DNA from: Corallococcus llansteffanensis
GTDB lineage: Bacteria > Myxococcota > Myxococcia > Myxococcales > Myxococcaceae
Reading direction: 5' to 3'
NCBI RefSeq assembly: GCF_003612055.1
Contig: NZ_RAWB01000033.1
Location: 1-33,487, forward strand
DNA length: 33,487 nt
The translations under genes were made by a program, and so were the position numbers. The notes beneath the pieces are model-generated. The model ran no database searches, was not told the origin of the DNA, and saw only the letters and a program-made list of their open reading frames with translations. Shown piece by piece: positions 15,340 to 24,500 of the stretch. The first letter of the stretch is position 1, and each line of letters opens with the position of its first letter.

Positions 15340-17058
15340 ATGTCATCCAATTACAAGAAGTTCTTCGCTGGCTCCAGCCGTGTCCCGAAGGGCATCTCGC
15401 TCGGCTATCCGGTTCCTGGCCCACAAGGGGCCAGCGCGGATCAGATCGCCGGTCAGGCCTTCTTCGCCGCGCCGAGCGACTGGGGCGACATCCAGGCCTC
15501 GGCGTATGACTTCATCGTGATTGGCACCGGGCCCACCGGCGTGGCCTTCATCGAGCAGACGCTGAAGCGCAATCCCAACGCCCGCATCCTGGTGCTGGAG
15601 CGCGGCGGCTTCTGGCTGCCTGTGCACTACCAGATGCTGCCCATGGCCTTCCAGGCGGCGACGGGCTCGCCTCCCACCACCTACCCGTGGACCCGCACGA
15701 CGCGGATGGCGACGACGGAGCTGGAGTTCTTCCAGGCCGGCTACATCCCGGTGGTGGGCGGTCGCTCCACCTACTGGAGCGCCTGGTGCCCGGCCCCTGG
15801 CCCGGACCTGCTGCGCGACTGGCCCCAGGAGCTGATCGACGTCACGCTCCAGCCGGGCTTCTGGGACCGCGCCCGGTCCTTCCTGCACGTCACGACGACC
15901 GACCGGATCAACGACGGCGTCTACGGCAGCCTGCAACACCAGCTCGACGTGAACCTCCGGGAGAACTTCAAGCGCGCCGTGCCTTCGGCCCAGAATGCCT
16001 TCCCCGCGCCCATCGCCGTCGGCAATCCCGCCTGGAAGGGCGTCAAGTTCTACAAATACTCCACCGTCGGCACGCTGCTGGACTTGCAGCAGTCCCAGAA
16101 GGCGCTGGCGGCCCAGGGCAAGGGACAGCCCCTCACCATCGTCGACCACTGCGTCGTCGGCCGCCTGCTGCATGACGGCCACGGCACGGTCACCGCGCTG
16201 GAGACGAGCCGCGGCCCGCTGGCGGTCAGCTCCGCGAAGATCGTCCTGGCCATGGGCACCATCCCGCCCGCCACCCTGCTGATGAATTCGTTCAAGGAAG
16301 CGCTGCCGAACATTGGCAAGCGCTACACCGGGCATTTCATGTCTCACATCACGGCGCGCGTGAAGCGGTCGGCCTTCGTGGACCTGTCCGCGCTGGAGAT
16401 TGGCGCGGTCTACCTGGACGGCAAGGCCGGCAATGGCTTGCAGTACCACGTCCAGGCCAGCGCCTTCGCCTCCGCGAACCCAGCGGCCGACGAGAGCACC
16501 ATCGCCCACGAAGCGCCGGACGCGGCGGCGGTCGCCTCCATGGCGCAGCTGAAGGGCTCCGAGGATTACGTCGTGTTCGTCTGCGCCACGCTGGGCGAGG
16601 TGAGCGAGACGAACGCCCACAACTGGATCCGCCTCAACGGAGGCACGGACCCGTCCACCAACATCTCGCTGCAACTACAGCCGGGGCCGCTGGACCACGA
16701 GCTGTGGGACGTGCTCGACGAGGCGACGTACCAGACCCTCGGGGTGCTGGCCGGCCGCACGGGCGACCCGTGCTCGGAGCTCGAGTACTGGGTCGACGAC
16801 GAGGACGGCGGCGGCTTCTGGCAGAAGGAGCGGCCGGGCCGCAAGCAGATCCGCCTGAACATCATCGTGCACGAGGCCTCGCCCCTGTGGATGGGCAAGG
16901 ACGCGGCGACCTCCGTGGTCGGGCTCGACTACCGCCCGCACGGGGTGCACAACGTCTACGTGACGGGCGGAGCGCTCTTCCCGACCTCCGGCTCCTGGAA
17001 CCCCACGCTGACCATGTGCGGACTGGCGCAGGACCTGGCCGACCGGCTCGGCGCATGA
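15340..17058 (+). CDS. GMC-family FAD-dependent oxidoreductase
   Basis: The 572-residue protein has an FAD-binding Rossmann motif DFIVIGTGPTGVAFIEQ at about residues 57-73, the second strand ILVLERGG, a GGRSTYWSAWCP segment where GMC enzymes contact the flavin, and the C-terminal signature YVTGGALFPTSGSWNPTLT, with the Asn that pairs with the active-site His. The likely catalytic His is in VHEASPLWMG. GMC enzymes oxidise alcohols, sugars or sterols; the pyranose-oxidase-like C-terminus suggests a hydroxyl substrate, but which one is not visible. There is no signal peptide. ATG 15340 is chosen because the protein begins near the Rossmann fold as expected; it lacks a clear ribosome site, and in-frame ATG 15205 would add 45 residues of low-complexity sequence. 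Confidence 0.85.
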   Translation: MSSNYKKFFAGSSRVPKGISLGYPVPGPQGASADQIAGQAFFAAPSDWGDIQASAYDFIVIGTGPTGVAFIEQTLKRNPNARILVLERGGFWLPVHYQMLPMAFQAATGSPPTTYPWTRTTRMATTELEFFQAGYIPVVGGRSTYWSAWCPAPGPDLLRDWPQELIDVTLQPGFWDRARSFLHVTTTDRINDGVYGSLQHQLDVNLRENFKRAVPSAQNAFPAPIAVGNPAWKGVKFYKYSTVGTLLDLQQSQKALAAQGKGQPLTIVDHCVVGRLLHDGHGTVTALETSRGPLAVSSAKIVLAMGTIPPATLLMNSFKEALPNIGKRYTGHFMSHITARVKRSAFVDLSALEIGAVYLDGKAGNGLQYHVQASAFASANPAADESTIAHEAPDAAAVASMAQLKGSEDYVVFVCATLGEVSETNAHNWIRLNGGTDPSTNISLQLQPGPLDHELWDVLDEATYQTLGVLAGRTGDPCSELEYWVDDEDGGGFWQKERPGRKQIRLNIIVHEASPLWMGKDAATSVVGLDYRPHGVHNVYVTGGALFPTSGSWNPTLTMCGLAQDLADRLGA

Positions 17059-17063
17059 CAGGT

Positions 17064-17088
17064 GTTTTCCGTGTATAATCCGGAAAAC
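17064..17088 (+). promoter_or_regulatory. Inverted repeat enclosing a perfect -10 box
   Basis: GTTTTCCG (17064-17071) and CGGAAAAC (17081-17088) form an exact 8-base inverted repeat. The nine bases between them include TATAAT at 17074-17079, a perfect -10 hexamer preceded by TG. No -35 box at the right distance is convincing. The position, 42 bases before the lipoprotein gene, fits a promoter whose -10 box lies under an operator. A transcription terminator for the GMC gene is an alternative, but no T-run follows. Confidence 0.5.
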
Positions 17089-17120
17089 AAACCAACCTAT
17101 CCCCTGCTCCGAAGGGCCCC

Positions 17121-18704
17121 ATGTCTCATCGAAACACCGCGTCGCCACGCCTCCCCGTCCTGCTGGGGGCCGCGTGGCTCCTCACGCTGATGGCTTGCGG
17201 GGGCCCCGAGCCCCTGCCCTCGGAGCTGGGCGAGGTGGGCCTCCCGCTGGTGAATGACGGCTACTGGGCCGGCGTCACCAAGGCCTTCCCGCGGACGCCG
17301 ACGGGACACGTCGTGGGCATCTGCCGGCACAACGCCTACGTGGACACCGAGTCCACGTCGGCGCTGAACCTCTCCAAGACGACCGCGAAGCTGAAGCTCG
17401 CCATCGACGCCAACGCCGACCTCCTGGAGTTCGACGTCAAGGAAGAGGGCGGGCGGGTGTACGTGGACCATGACGACAATGGTCTGACCAACGGGGCCCT
17501 GCTGGCGAGCGTGCTGGACTCCGCGCAGCTGAAGGCCGACGACTCGGTGCTCTACATCGAGCTCAAGGAGACGAGCACGCACACGAGCCTGGCGCGGCAG
17601 GTGCTGGACACGCTCCGGGCCCGCCGCACCTGGTACGCGCGCGAGGGCCGCCCCGTCGTCCTGCGCAGCTTCCACTCGCGCCGGGCCAACCTGGACGCGG
17701 TGAAGGCCCTGCTCCCCGAGTACCCGGAGCTCAGCCCCTACCTCCGGCTCCACGTCCTGTTCTCGGAGAACCAGACGACGGACATGGTCGCCTACCACGG
17801 GCTCATCCGGAACGCGGCCACGCAGGGGTGGCACGGCATCGAGTTCCCCTACACGGATGCGAACATCCTGTCGAAGATTGCCTATGCGAAGTCCCTCGGC
17901 CTGAGCGTCTCGCTGTGGACCCTGCCGGCCAGCTACGGCGAGGTGTTCCTGTCGAACCTGCGCGACGAGGTGGATGCCTTCATCGTGGAGTACGACGTCG
18001 CGAAGGCGCGCGCCGTCGTCTCGGACGCCAACCAGCTGCTCTACCTGAATGTCTGGGACCAGCCGGCCGGAGCCACGAGCGTCCGCTACCACCGCGGCGG
18101 AACCACGGCCTACACGGTGCCCGTCAACGTCCCGGGGGCGCCGACGACGAGGACGGACGCGACGGGGGAGGACCGGCACGGCACGTCGCTCGTCTTCGCC
18201 GCGGCCTCCGCGCAATCCCTGCCCTTCTACGACGCGGACACGGCCGCCGGGCAGGGCTACTTCGTGAGCGCGTACCTCAACCTGGACGACCTGCTCACCA
18301 CCTGCCCGGGCGGCGCCAGCAGCTGCACCATGGCCCTGCTGAACAAGGCGGAGTCCGGCGGATTCGGCCTGGAGCTGTTCCGCTCCAGTACGGGCTCGCG
18401 GGTGCTGCGCTTCGGCGTCCACGTGGGTGGGGGTTATCAATACGCCACCCTTCCGCTGGACGGCCTCAATGGCAGCAATGGCTACCTCGTCACCGGTTGC
18501 TACGACGGGGACGGGAAGGTCCGGCTCTGGGTGGACAACGACGCCGCGGGTACCACGCCCTCGGACACCCTGACAGGTGGTGTGTTGAACACGAACGTGC
18601 CGGTGATGGGAGGCGCGGATCCGCAGGCCACCGGAGCTCCGCGCTTCTTCCTGAGCGCCAAGGTGCAGATGCTCCAGGTGCTGCGCTGGGCCGCCCACCC
18701 CTGA
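17121..18704 (+). CDS. Lipoprotein with GDPD-like TIM barrel and lectin-like C-terminal domain
   Basis: The 527-residue protein starts with a lipoprotein signal (LLTLMACGG, lipid-bearing Cys26). The N-terminal two-thirds is like glycerophosphodiester phosphodiesterases and related PLC-like phosphodiesterases: RHNAYVDTEST in place of HRGA..PENT, ANADLLEFDVKEEGGRVYVDHDD matching the GADxxExDV..T.DG..V..HD core, and late strands HGIEFPYTDA and GLSVSLWTL. The C-terminal part (about residues 325-527) is beta-rich and looks like a concanavalin/LamG-type jelly roll. GDPDs release glycerol-3-phosphate from glycerophosphodiesters; other PLC-like enzymes act on phospholipids. The HR of HRGA is changed to HN, so activity should be tested. 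It is probably on the cell surface. The inverted repeat just upstream may control it. Confidence 0.75.
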   Translation: MSHRNTASPRLPVLLGAAWLLTLMACGGPEPLPSELGEVGLPLVNDGYWAGVTKAFPRTPTGHVVGICRHNAYVDTESTSALNLSKTTAKLKLAIDANADLLEFDVKEEGGRVYVDHDDNGLTNGALLASVLDSAQLKADDSVLYIELKETSTHTSLARQVLDTLRARRTWYAREGRPVVLRSFHSRRANLDAVKALLPEYPELSPYLRLHVLFSENQTTDMVAYHGLIRNAATQGWHGIEFPYTDANILSKIAYAKSLGLSVSLWTLPASYGEVFLSNLRDEVDAFIVEYDVAKARAVVSDANQLLYLNVWDQPAGATSVRYHRGGTTAYTVPVNVPGAPTTRTDATGEDRHGTSLVFAAASAQSLPFYDADTAAGQGYFVSAYLNLDDLLTTCPGGASSCTMALLNKAESGGFGLELFRSSTGSRVLRFGVHVGGGYQYATLPLDGLNGSNGYLVTGCYDGDGKVRLWVDNDAAGTTPSDTLTGGVLNTNVPVMGGADPQATGAPRFFLSAKVQMLQVLRWAAHP

Positions 18705-18771
18705 GGACACCCCGGGTGATTCAATTCCGCACATCTTGACGAGGAGTGAAGAACGGTCGTCTGATTATTGA

Positions 18772-19695
18772 ATGATCAATCAGACCTCCGAGTACCAGTC
18801 CTGCATCCAGAGTTCAGAGAAGGTGTCCTGGCGGATTGATGACCTGCTCCCCAAGGACACCGTCCTTGATTTCAGCCGCCGGTTCCTCTCGGATGCGCTG
18901 ACGGGGTCGGAAGCCTTCAGCTTCTTGAGCACCGACGAGAAGCTGATGCTCAATCAGATCCGCTCCAACAGCTATGCGCACCTGTTCCTGTTCCTGGAGG
19001 AGTACGCCGTGGCCCTGGCGGCGCAGCGCGCCGGCCTGGAGCTCCACGGGAACCCGACGCACATGCGCGCGCTGCTGCGCTTCACCGAGGAGGAGCTGAA
19101 GCACCAGCAGCTCTTCGCGCGCTTCACCAGCGCGTTCGCCCGCGGGTTCAAGGTCGCCCCGGCCCTGCTCGACAACCAGGTCCAGGTGGCCAAGGCCATC
19201 ATGACGAAGTCGAACCTGGGCGTGCTCATCTTCAACCTGCACATGGAGCTGATGACGCAGCAGCACTACCTGGAAACCGTCCGCGGCAACCAGGACGAGG
19301 TGCTGGACCCGCTGTTCTGCAACCTGCTCAAGCACCACTGGCTGGAGGAGTCGCAGCACACGCGGCTCGACTTCCTGGAGGCCCAGAAGATCCTCGCCCA
19401 GGAGCCCGACTCGCTGGGCACGGCGATGACGGAGTACGCCGAGCTCCTCCAGGCGCTGCGGGGCACGCTCAACGCGCAGCTCGAACTGGACCTCCAGACG
19501 TTCGAGAAGGCGGTGGGGCGCACGTTCACGGACGCCGAGCGGAAGCAGCTCGCCGAATCCCAGGAGCGCTCCTATGTCTGGGGTTTCATCGGCATGGGGA
19601 TGAAGGCCCCCCTCTTCCTCTCACGCCTGCGCGCGCTCTCCCCCTCGGCCGAGCAGCGCGTCCTGGAGCTTGCCCCCACGTACTACTGCAACTGA
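18772..19695 (+). CDS. AurF-like di-iron oxygenase
   Basis: The all-helical 307-residue protein has a full set of candidate di-iron ligands in the order and spacing of the p-aminobenzoate N-oxygenase AurF group: Glu76/77 (LEEY), Glu108-x-x-His111 (EEELKHQQ), Glu159 (HMEL) and His189, Glu193, His196 (HHWLEESQH). AurF-type enzymes oxidise aryl amines; other ferritin-like enzymes with similar ligands make aldehydes or hydroxylated products. The substrate here is unknown. There is no ribosome site at a good distance from the ATG; a GAGGAG lies 25 bases upstream and an in-frame stop precedes the ATG directly. The gene is 67 bases after the lipoprotein gene and 21 bases before a small protein that may be its partner. 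Confidence 0.72.
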   Translation: MINQTSEYQSCIQSSEKVSWRIDDLLPKDTVLDFSRRFLSDALTGSEAFSFLSTDEKLMLNQIRSNSYAHLFLFLEEYAVALAAQRAGLELHGNPTHMRALLRFTEEELKHQQLFARFTSAFARGFKVAPALLDNQVQVAKAIMTKSNLGVLIFNLHMELMTQQHYLETVRGNQDEVLDPLFCNLLKHHWLEESQHTRLDFLEAQKILAQEPDSLGTAMTEYAELLQALRGTLNAQLELDLQTFEKAVGRTFTDAERKQLAESQERSYVWGFIGMGMKAPLFLSRLRALSPSAEQRVLELAPTYYCN

Positions 19696-19716
19696 ACCTA
19701 TACAGGGAGACAGACC

Positions 19717-20220
19717 ATGGCAACACCCGTGACACTCTCGGGCCGAGGCGTGATCCTCGTCGGCCAGACCTCCGTCGAAGTCGAGCTCTGCCTGCCGGAT
19801 TGCGCTCGGAGGACGGAGTTCCTGGTGCAGGGCGTCCATGTGGGGCCTGAGATCGTCATCGGAGGCACGTCCATCGACGTCGTGAACCTGCCCCGCTGGG
19901 GCGTGTCGGTCCCCGTCTACGAGCTCCATCCCTCGGCGGCACTCCAGGTCGCGCTGACCGCTCTGGGGCAAGGCGCCGAGCACATCTCCGCAACGATTCC
20001 CGCGGGGCAAAGCATTGGCCCGATTTCCGGTGCGGCCACGCTGCCCGTCCACATCACCCTGCTGGGCGGGACTCCCGCCACGCACCGCTTCGAGTTCAAC
20101 GTCCACGTCACGGGCGTCTGTGGCACCCCGTTCGTCTGCCCTCCCATCGCCACGGCCGCGAAGCCGCGCGCCGCGCGGGGCAAGAAGGGCGCCCGGAAGA
20201 AGGCGGCACGCAAGGCCTGA
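19717..20220 (+). CDS. Beta-rich protein with basic (Lys/Arg/Ala) tail, unrecognised
   Basis: The 167-residue protein starts after a clear ribosome site (AGGGAGACAG) and has no signal peptide. Residues 1-140 alternate short hydrophobic strands and turns (VILVGQTSVEVEL, EIVIGGTSIDVVNL), suggesting a beta sandwich, and contain four Cys. The last 20 residues are almost only Lys, Arg, Ala and Gly, like the tails of histone-H1-like or DNA/RNA-binding proteins. I do not recognise the family. It lies 21 bases after the AurF-like gene, so the two are probably cotranscribed, but nothing in the sequence ties it to that enzyme's chemistry. Confidence 0.65.
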   Translation: MATPVTLSGRGVILVGQTSVEVELCLPDCARRTEFLVQGVHVGPEIVIGGTSIDVVNLPRWGVSVPVYELHPSAALQVALTALGQGAEHISATIPAGQSIGPISGAATLPVHITLLGGTPATHRFEFNVHVTGVCGTPFVCPPIATAAKPRAARGKKGARKKAARKA

Positions 20221-20237
20221 AGGGGAGCCGTGACCGG

Positions 20238-20255
20238 CAGGGGCGTGAGCCCCTG
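20238..20255. terminator. GNRA-loop hairpin after the basic-tail protein gene
   Basis: CAGGGGC and GCCCCTG pair perfectly around a GTGA loop, a GNRA tetraloop in RNA, 17 bases after the stop at 20220. There is no T-run, so it could act as a 3' stabilising hairpin or a weak terminator. Confidence 0.35.
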
Positions 20256-20371
20256 GGGCAGGGGCGGGCCGCAATCCCAGACACATGGACGGACCGGGGC
20301 GCGGGGTGTGGCGCCCGGCCACGGCTCCGTACCTTGGAGCCGCTGCCGACCCGCTCCGAGGAAGAACGTCC

Positions 20372-21433
20372 ATGCGCCTCCCGCCGTGCCTTGCCCTATG
20401 GGTGTGTCTGGTCATCGCGCAGGGGTGCCGCACGCATCCCTCGGCACCTCCCGAGGCAACACCGACGGGGCCGACCGCCACGGCCCGGCCGCTCGCCCTG
20501 GCGACTCCGGAAGCCATCGAGTTCGAGTTCGGACGTCCCCAGGCCACCGCCTGCAACTGCTTCTCCCCCAACCCCTCCGCGACGGACGGATGGGTGTGTG
20601 CCACGCCGCGCTTTGGCGCGTACCTGCTCGCGCTGACGTGGGCGCCGAACTTCTGCCCGGGCCATCCCGACAAGGAGCAGTGCGAACAGCTCGCCGGGAG
20701 CTTCGCCGCGACGCACCTCACCCTCCACGGGCTGTGGCCCCAGTTCAATGACGCCGAGGCGGAGCAACAGAAGTGCATGTACCCGGCCTTCTGCGGCGGG
20801 CTCTGTGAATGCCGGAGCAGCGCTGCGCCCGCGCGGTGCTTCCCCGACCCCGCCACGATTCCAGAAGACATGGGCAAATACGGCCCCGGGTACGTCACGG
20901 ACAACTTCTTCCTCGCGAACCACGAGTGGCCCAAACACGGAAGCTGCACGGGGATGGATTCCAGGACCTACTTCACCAGCACCATCGAGGCCCTGAAGTC
21001 GCTCCCGGGCGACGAGGGGACACCCGCTGTCCTGCGCGACAACATCGGCAAGGGGGTGGCGCTGGAGGAGCTGATCTCGGCGTTCGACGTGAGAGGCAGC
21101 GTCGCCTTCCGCTGTGACGAGCGCTGCAACCTCGCGGAGGTGGGCGCCTGCTTCGGCGTGGGCGCCCAGGGGAAACCGACGACGCGCATCCCCTGTCCGC
21201 AGAACGTGATGACCAGCAGCACCAACAGCTGCGTGGGAAATCCCCAGCGGCCCCGGTGTCCCACCGTGTCGATCCAGGCTGTGAGGCCGGATGGCGGGGG
21301 CGGGGGTGAACCGGCCCCCACGTGTGGTCAGCCGGGCCAGGGCCCCGCCTGCACGAGCGATGACACCTGCAGGACCCAGGGCTTCGTTCGCTGCGCGAAG
21401 TCAGGCTGTTGCACCACCGTGCCGAAGCGCTGA
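20372..21433 (+). CDS. Exported ribonuclease T2 family protein
   Basis: The 353-residue protein has both catalytic segments of RNase T2: CAS I THLTLHGLWPQ and CAS II NHEWPKHGSC, each with its catalytic His, and many Cys that would form disulfides. It begins with a signal peptide ending in LVIAQGC, which reads as a lipobox-like site with Cys19, so it is probably a lipoprotein or secreted. These enzymes cut single-stranded RNA to 3'-phosphates. After the RNase domain there is a Gly/Pro linker and a short Cys-rich tail (about residues 310-353) with six Cys that I do not recognise. The ATG at 20372 is preceded by GAGGAAG. The gene may help prey or RNA degradation and phosphate recovery, which is inference. 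Confidence 0.88.
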   Translation: MRLPPCLALWVCLVIAQGCRTHPSAPPEATPTGPTATARPLALATPEAIEFEFGRPQATACNCFSPNPSATDGWVCATPRFGAYLLALTWAPNFCPGHPDKEQCEQLAGSFAATHLTLHGLWPQFNDAEAEQQKCMYPAFCGGLCECRSSAAPARCFPDPATIPEDMGKYGPGYVTDNFFLANHEWPKHGSCTGMDSRTYFTSTIEALKSLPGDEGTPAVLRDNIGKGVALEELISAFDVRGSVAFRCDERCNLAEVGACFGVGAQGKPTTRIPCPQNVMTSSTNSCVGNPQRPRCPTVSIQAVRPDGGGGGEPAPTCGQPGQGPACTSDDTCRTQGFVRCAKSGCCTTVPKR

Positions 21434-21468
21434 CGCTCCAGGGGCGGCGCGTGGAGACAGTGTCACCA

Positions 21469-21497
21469 GGGGTCCCACCCGCTGTGTGGGAGTCCCC
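21469..21497. promoter_or_regulatory. Hairpin before the large membrane protein gene
   Basis: GGGG-TCCCAC and GTGGGA-GT-CCCC pair around a 7-base loop with a two-base bulge. It lies 36-64 bases after the RNase T2 stop and 18 bases before the ATG at 21515, so it may be a terminator for the former or a leader hairpin over the latter's start. No T-run follows. Confidence 0.35.
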
Positions 21498-21514
21498 GCT
21501 ATGCTGTCCGTCCA

Positions 21515-24500
21515 ATGATCTGCCCAGCCTGTGCGGAACTTCGCGCCACCGACTCGGGGGCCACGTGCCCGGAGTGTGGCGCCACGCTCGTGCCCGCCAC
21601 GGGACGGCACCTCGATGATTTCGCGCAGGCGCTGGTGCGCCGTCGCATCGAGCGCTGGCGCTTCGACGGGTTGCTGGATCGCGCCACGGCGGACCGGCTC
21701 GAGGCGTCACTCCAGGCTCCGGCGGAAGCCGCCGCGCCCGGGCCCGAGTCCTTCGCCGTCCCCGTGGCCGCGAGCCTGGCGGAGCCCCCCGCCGACCCTG
21801 CGGTTCGCGTGGAGGCCTGGGCGGAGGGCGTCGCCGCGTCGCTTCGTCGCGCGGGAGGGTGGCGTCCGGGCTGGGGGGCCGCGCTCGCGCACTCGATGGA
21901 GGAGACCGCGAAGGCGGAGCGGGAGCAGGCGGAGCGGCGGCGGGCGGCGGCGCGTGCCGGCGCTCGGGACGACGAAGGCGACTCCCACGAGGATGACCTG
22001 CGCTCGGCGATGGGCTCGGGAGGAGCGCTGTTCACGCGGGGGAATACCGGAGCGCTGGGGGGCGGACTGGAGGCCGTGGTCGCGCTCGATGAGATCGAAG
22101 GCGCGCCCCGCCTCCACGAGTACATCTGGTGGTTCCTCGGCGCGGTGCTCGTGCTGGGCGGCTCGCTCATGGGAGTCCGCGAGGCGTGGCGGGCGCTCGG
22201 CGGCGTGCCCCGGCAGTTGCTCGTCTCCGGCGCGCTCCTGGGCTACCACGCGGCCTTCATCGGGCTGGGGGCGTTCCTGTCGCGGCGCTCGCTGTCGGCC
22301 GGGCGGGTCCTCGCGGGCATCGGGCTGGCCCTGCTGCCGGTGGTGTTCATCGCGCTGTCGGCGCTGGTGGCGTTGACGCCGACCGTGGGCTTCCCCGTCG
22401 CGCTCGGGGTCGCGGCCCTCGCCCTCCTTCCGCTGAGGACCGCGGGGCGGCTGTTGCATGGGACGTCCGCCGGGTCACTTGCCATGGCGCTGTTCCCCTC
22501 GCTCCTGGCGGGATTGCCGTTGATGGGGTGGGACGAAGCGCCCTGGCCGCGCGCGCTGTGCGCATCCGCGGGCGTGGTGGCGCTCGGTGCCACGGTGTGG
22601 CGTGCGCGGGTGGCGGCTCCGGGCAAGGCGCTGTTCGTCAGCGCGGGCGCCGCGCTCTACGGCGCGCTCTGGCTGGCGGTCTTCTGCGTGGCGAGCGGGC
22701 CCTCCAGCTTCGATGCGCTGGAGCCGGGCAGCCCCCTCTTCGCGGGCCTCACGCTCTGGGCGCTGGCGCTCGGCGCGGTGGTGGCATGGGCCGCGTCCAC
22801 GGACGCCGTCCGCGAGGCGTACCCGCGCGCGGGCCCGGTGTTCGAGACGCTGGCGCACGCGGTGGTGGCGAGTGCCGCGCTCGCGGGCGCGCTCGGCGCG
22901 TTCTCCGTCTCGCCGGGGGACGATGGCCAGGTGGACGTGGCGTCCGCGTGCGCGCCCGTGATGGCCGCGTGGGTCTTCTTCGCGCTGGAGCCGCGACGCC
23001 GGGCGCTGGTGCACACGGGCGTCATGGCCGCGTTGCTCTCGGGGGCGCTGTTCGCGCGCATCCTGGCTCCCGCGGAGCCGGCGTGGTGGTGCTTCGGCGT
23101 CGCCGCGGTGTGCGCCGGCTTGCTGCTCATGGCCCGGGTGAATCCGGCCCAGGGCCTGCGCAACCGGATGCTGGCATGGAGCGTCGTCGGCTCCCTGGCG
23201 ACGATGCCCGCTGTCTCGATGGTGTCCTGGGGTTGGGGAGCAGGTGGCTTCTGGCCGAACGCGCTGACAGGGCTGATCATCGCGGTCGCGGCCCACGTCG
23301 CGGGGGGCTGGAACTGGCGGGGCCTCCACTACCTGGGCGGAGTCGCCGCCATCTTCGGAGCACTCGCGGTCGTCGCGGGGACACCGGAGCTTGCCTCGAA
23401 CACGGCGAGCCTCACCGTCTTCGCGCTCGCGGCGGGACTCTACGGGCTCGCCGGGCTCGTGCAGGACGCGTGGCTGCGGCGCACGGGCCAAAGCGACCTG
23501 CTCATGCCCCTGGAGGACCTCTCGCTGGGCATGGCCGCGCTCGGGGTGGTGCTGGCCCTGGGCGTGACGCCCACCCTGCCGGACGCGCTCGCGTCGTTCG
23601 CGGGGACCCATGGAGCCCTGCTCGTCTGCGTGCCCACGGCGCTGGCCACGGCGGTGCTGCTGGTGCGCCTGCGCAGGGAGGGCAGCCGGCTCGTGGGCTT
23701 CCTCGTCGCCACGGGGCTCGCGCTCACGGTGACGCGCGGCATGGGCACGGTCTCCGACTTCACCTCGACGCGAGCCGCCCTCGTGGCCGCGTCGCTGGGA
23801 CTCGGCTTCGCGCTCCTCGCGGCGCTGCGCGGTCGCGGCCCCGCCGCAGGGGCAGCGCCTTCTCCGAAGGGTCGGCGGCTGCTGGGCGGCATCCCCCTGC
23901 CGTTCGGCGCGCGAGGGCGGCCCCTGCTCACGGATGGCTTCGCGGCCGCGGCGCTCGTGCAGGCCGTCTTCGCGACCGCCACGCTCGCGCAGTGGATCCC
24001 CGTGCCCGTCAGCGACGAGCGGCCGCACTTCCTGCTCGCGGGGGCGCTGCTCACGGCGCTGGCGCTCCTGGCGTTCGTGTCGCGCGGCTTCGTGGCGTAT
24101 CAGCTGCGCGGCTCGGTGGTGACACTCGCCGCGGGCGGAGGGTTCATCGCGCTCACCGCGATCATCAACCGCGCGGGCCGACCGCTTCCGCCCGACGTGG
24201 TGGGCTTGCGCCTTCCGCTCATCGGCATCGCGCTCTGGGCCCTGGCGCTGGCGACGCGGCGCTTCGGCCCGTGGCTCGGCCAGTTCCTGGAGAGGCCACG
24301 GCACGGGCCGCTCTACCACGCGGTGCCGCATCTGGGCGTGGCCGCGCTGGCCGTGGTCCTCGTGCGCTCCGCCGTGCGCGTCGGGCTGCCGGATCCATCC
24401 CGTGCGCTCGGCGTGGTGCCTCCGCTCCTGGTGCTGGGCTCGGCGCTGCTCTGGCTGTTGCTCGCGGCCTCCTTCCGCTCGCGTCCCCTCATCCACCTGG

